5,233 nucleotides of DNA, taken from an uncultured Propionibacteriaceae bacterium. Lineage in GTDB: Bacteria; Actinomycetota; Actinomycetes; Propionibacteriales; Propionibacteriaceae. The stretch is from the NCBI GenBank assembly GCA_937859105.1, contig CALMAD010000138.1:1-5233 (forward strand), read 5' to 3'. This document shows positions 4,264 through 5,233 of the stretch, piece after piece. Position 1 is the first letter of the stretch; each line of letters begins with the position of its first letter. A program made the translations under genes and the position numbers. The notes under the pieces are model-generated. The model saw only the letters and a list, made by a program, of their open reading frames with translations. It was not told the DNA's origin and did not search any database.

Positions 4264-5233
4264 GCGGCATCAAGAGGCCCAATGAGAAGCACCTGATGCT
4301 CTGCACCGGGCGCGCATACCCGGAGCTGGCGGAGGAGATCGCGACGCTGCTGCACGTCGACCTCGTGCCGACGAGGTCGCTGACGTATGCGAACTCGGAG
4401 ATCTACGTCCGGTTCGAGGAGTCGGTGCGCGGCGCGGACGCGTTCGTCATCCAGAGCCACTGCGCGCCCGTGAACGAGTGGCTCATGGAGCAGCTCATCA
4501 TGGTGGACGCGCTGAAGCGGGCGTCCGCGAAACGCATCACCGTCGTGTCGCCCTTCTACCCGTACGGGCGGCAGGACAAGAAGCACGCCGGCCGCGAGCC
4601 CATCTCGGCGCGGCTCGTCGCCGACTTGTACAAGACCGCGGGGGCCGACCGGCTGATGTCGATCGACCTGCACGCGTCGCAGATCCAGGGCTTCTTCGAC
4701 GGCCCGGTGGATCACCTGATCGCCCTGCCGGTGCTCGCCGACTACGTGGTCAGCAAGTACCCGATCGACGAGATGACGATCGTCTCGCCCGACGCGGGCC
4801 GCGTCCGGCTGGCCGACGCGTACTCGGACCGGCTCGGCGCCCCGCTGGCGATCATCCACAAGCGGCGCGACCCGAACAAGGCCAACGAGGTGGCGGTCGG
4901 CGAGGTCGTCGGCGACGTCCGCGGCCGGGTGTGCCTGTTGGTGGACGACATGATCGACACGGCAGGCACGATCTGCCTGGCGGCCCAGACGCTGAAAGAC
5001 AAGGGAGCGAAGGCCGTCATCGCGGCCGCGACGCACCCCGTGCTGTCCGGCCCGGCGGCCGAGCGGCTCAACGCGTCGGCGTTCGAGGAGGTCATCGTGA
5101 TGAACACCCTCCCGATCGCCGAGGACGTCGAGATCCCGAAGCTCACCCAGCTCTCCGCCGCCCCGCTGCTCGCCGAGGCGATTCAGCAAATCTTCACCGA
5201 CGGGTCGGTGACGAAGCTCTTCGAGGGCGCGCA
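4260..5233 (+). CDS. prs: Ribose-phosphate pyrophosphokinase (PRPP synthetase), 3' end cut by window
   Basis: Prs makes PRPP from ribose-5-phosphate and ATP, for purine, pyrimidine, His and Trp synthesis and, in some actinobacteria, decaprenyl-phosphoryl-arabinose. It is a cytosolic class I enzyme, normally hexameric and regulated by phosphate and ADP. I translated 324 codons with no stop; the family length is about 326 aa in actinobacteria, so only a few residues are missing. Visible motifs are FYPYGRQDKK (ATP site, R104-K108), the family signature DLHASQIQGFF (136-146, with H138), the flexible-loop KRRDP (from K201) and the PRPP-binding loop VDDMIDTAGT (228-237). The start is GTG 4260, with GGGAGG at 4245-4250 nine bases upstream; there is no in-frame ATG until residue 13. 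The GTGA overlap with the glmU stop suggests translational coupling. Based on known synteny, rplY and pth would be expected further downstream, but they are outside the window. Confidence 0.97.
   Translation, partial: MSGIKRPNEKHLMLCTGRAYPELAEEIATLLHVDLVPTRSLTYANSEIYVRFEESVRGADAFVIQSHCAPVNEWLMEQLIMVDALKRASAKRITVVSPFYPYGRQDKKHAGREPISARLVADLYKTAGADRLMSIDLHASQIQGFFDGPVDHLIALPVLADYVVSKYPIDEMTIVSPDAGRVRLADAYSDRLGAPLAIIHKRRDPNKANEVAVGEVVGDVRGRVCLLVDDMIDTAGTICLAAQTLKDKGAKAVIAAATHPVLSGPAAERLNASAFEEVIVMNTLPIAEDVEIPKLTQLSAAPLLAEAIQQIFTDGSVTKLFEGA

Noticed and set aside
3996..5189. Minus-strand open frame opposite the end of glmU and prs
   Set aside because: It is antisense to conserved prs motifs, and its translation is low-complexity Arg/Asp/His. 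It is not a gene.

Overview
The window is high-GC DNA with strong GC bias at third codon positions, GTG starts and TANNNT-type -10 boxes. Together with its gene content this points to an actinobacterium (Actinomycetota). I cannot place it below phylum or class level from the sequence alone. Everything with a recognisable function is core housekeeping.

Left part (1-1513): a small single-domain cupin gene on the minus strand (30-446) diverges from ispE on the plus strand (581-1513), the CDP-ME kinase of the MEP isoprenoid pathway. The 134-base divergent gap holds the cupin ribosome binding site and -10 box, an imperfect dyad, and the ispE ribosome binding site. Middle part (1514-2700): ispE converges across 57 bases on a minus-strand TetR-family regulator with an acidic C-terminal tail (1571-2332). 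Upstream of tetR, 2333-2700 has no credible gene but holds two sets of short degenerate repeats, two small dyads, a -10 box and a leader hairpin. Right part (2701-5233): tRNA-Gln(UUG), then 26 bases later glmU (UDP-GlcNAc synthesis), then prs (PRPP synthetase), which overlaps glmU by 4 bases and runs off the window a few codons short of the expected family length.

The block tetR (divergent) / tRNA-Gln / glmU / prs matches, as I remember it, the Mycobacterium tuberculosis order Rv1019 / glnU / glmU / prsA. It is therefore probably an old actinobacterial arrangement. The likely unit is one transcript starting near 2680 that carries the tRNA, glmU and prs, with the glmU mRNA 5' end created by tRNA 3' processing. 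GlmU and Prs supply precursors for peptidoglycan and for nucleotide and arabinan synthesis, and IspE supplies isoprenoids, so the window is biased towards envelope and central precursor synthesis.

I see no mobile element, CRISPR array, phage or defence gene. The non-routine content is the unusual tRNA-Gln architecture, its leader hairpin, its tight coupling to glmU, and the repeat-rich region between tetR and the tRNA.
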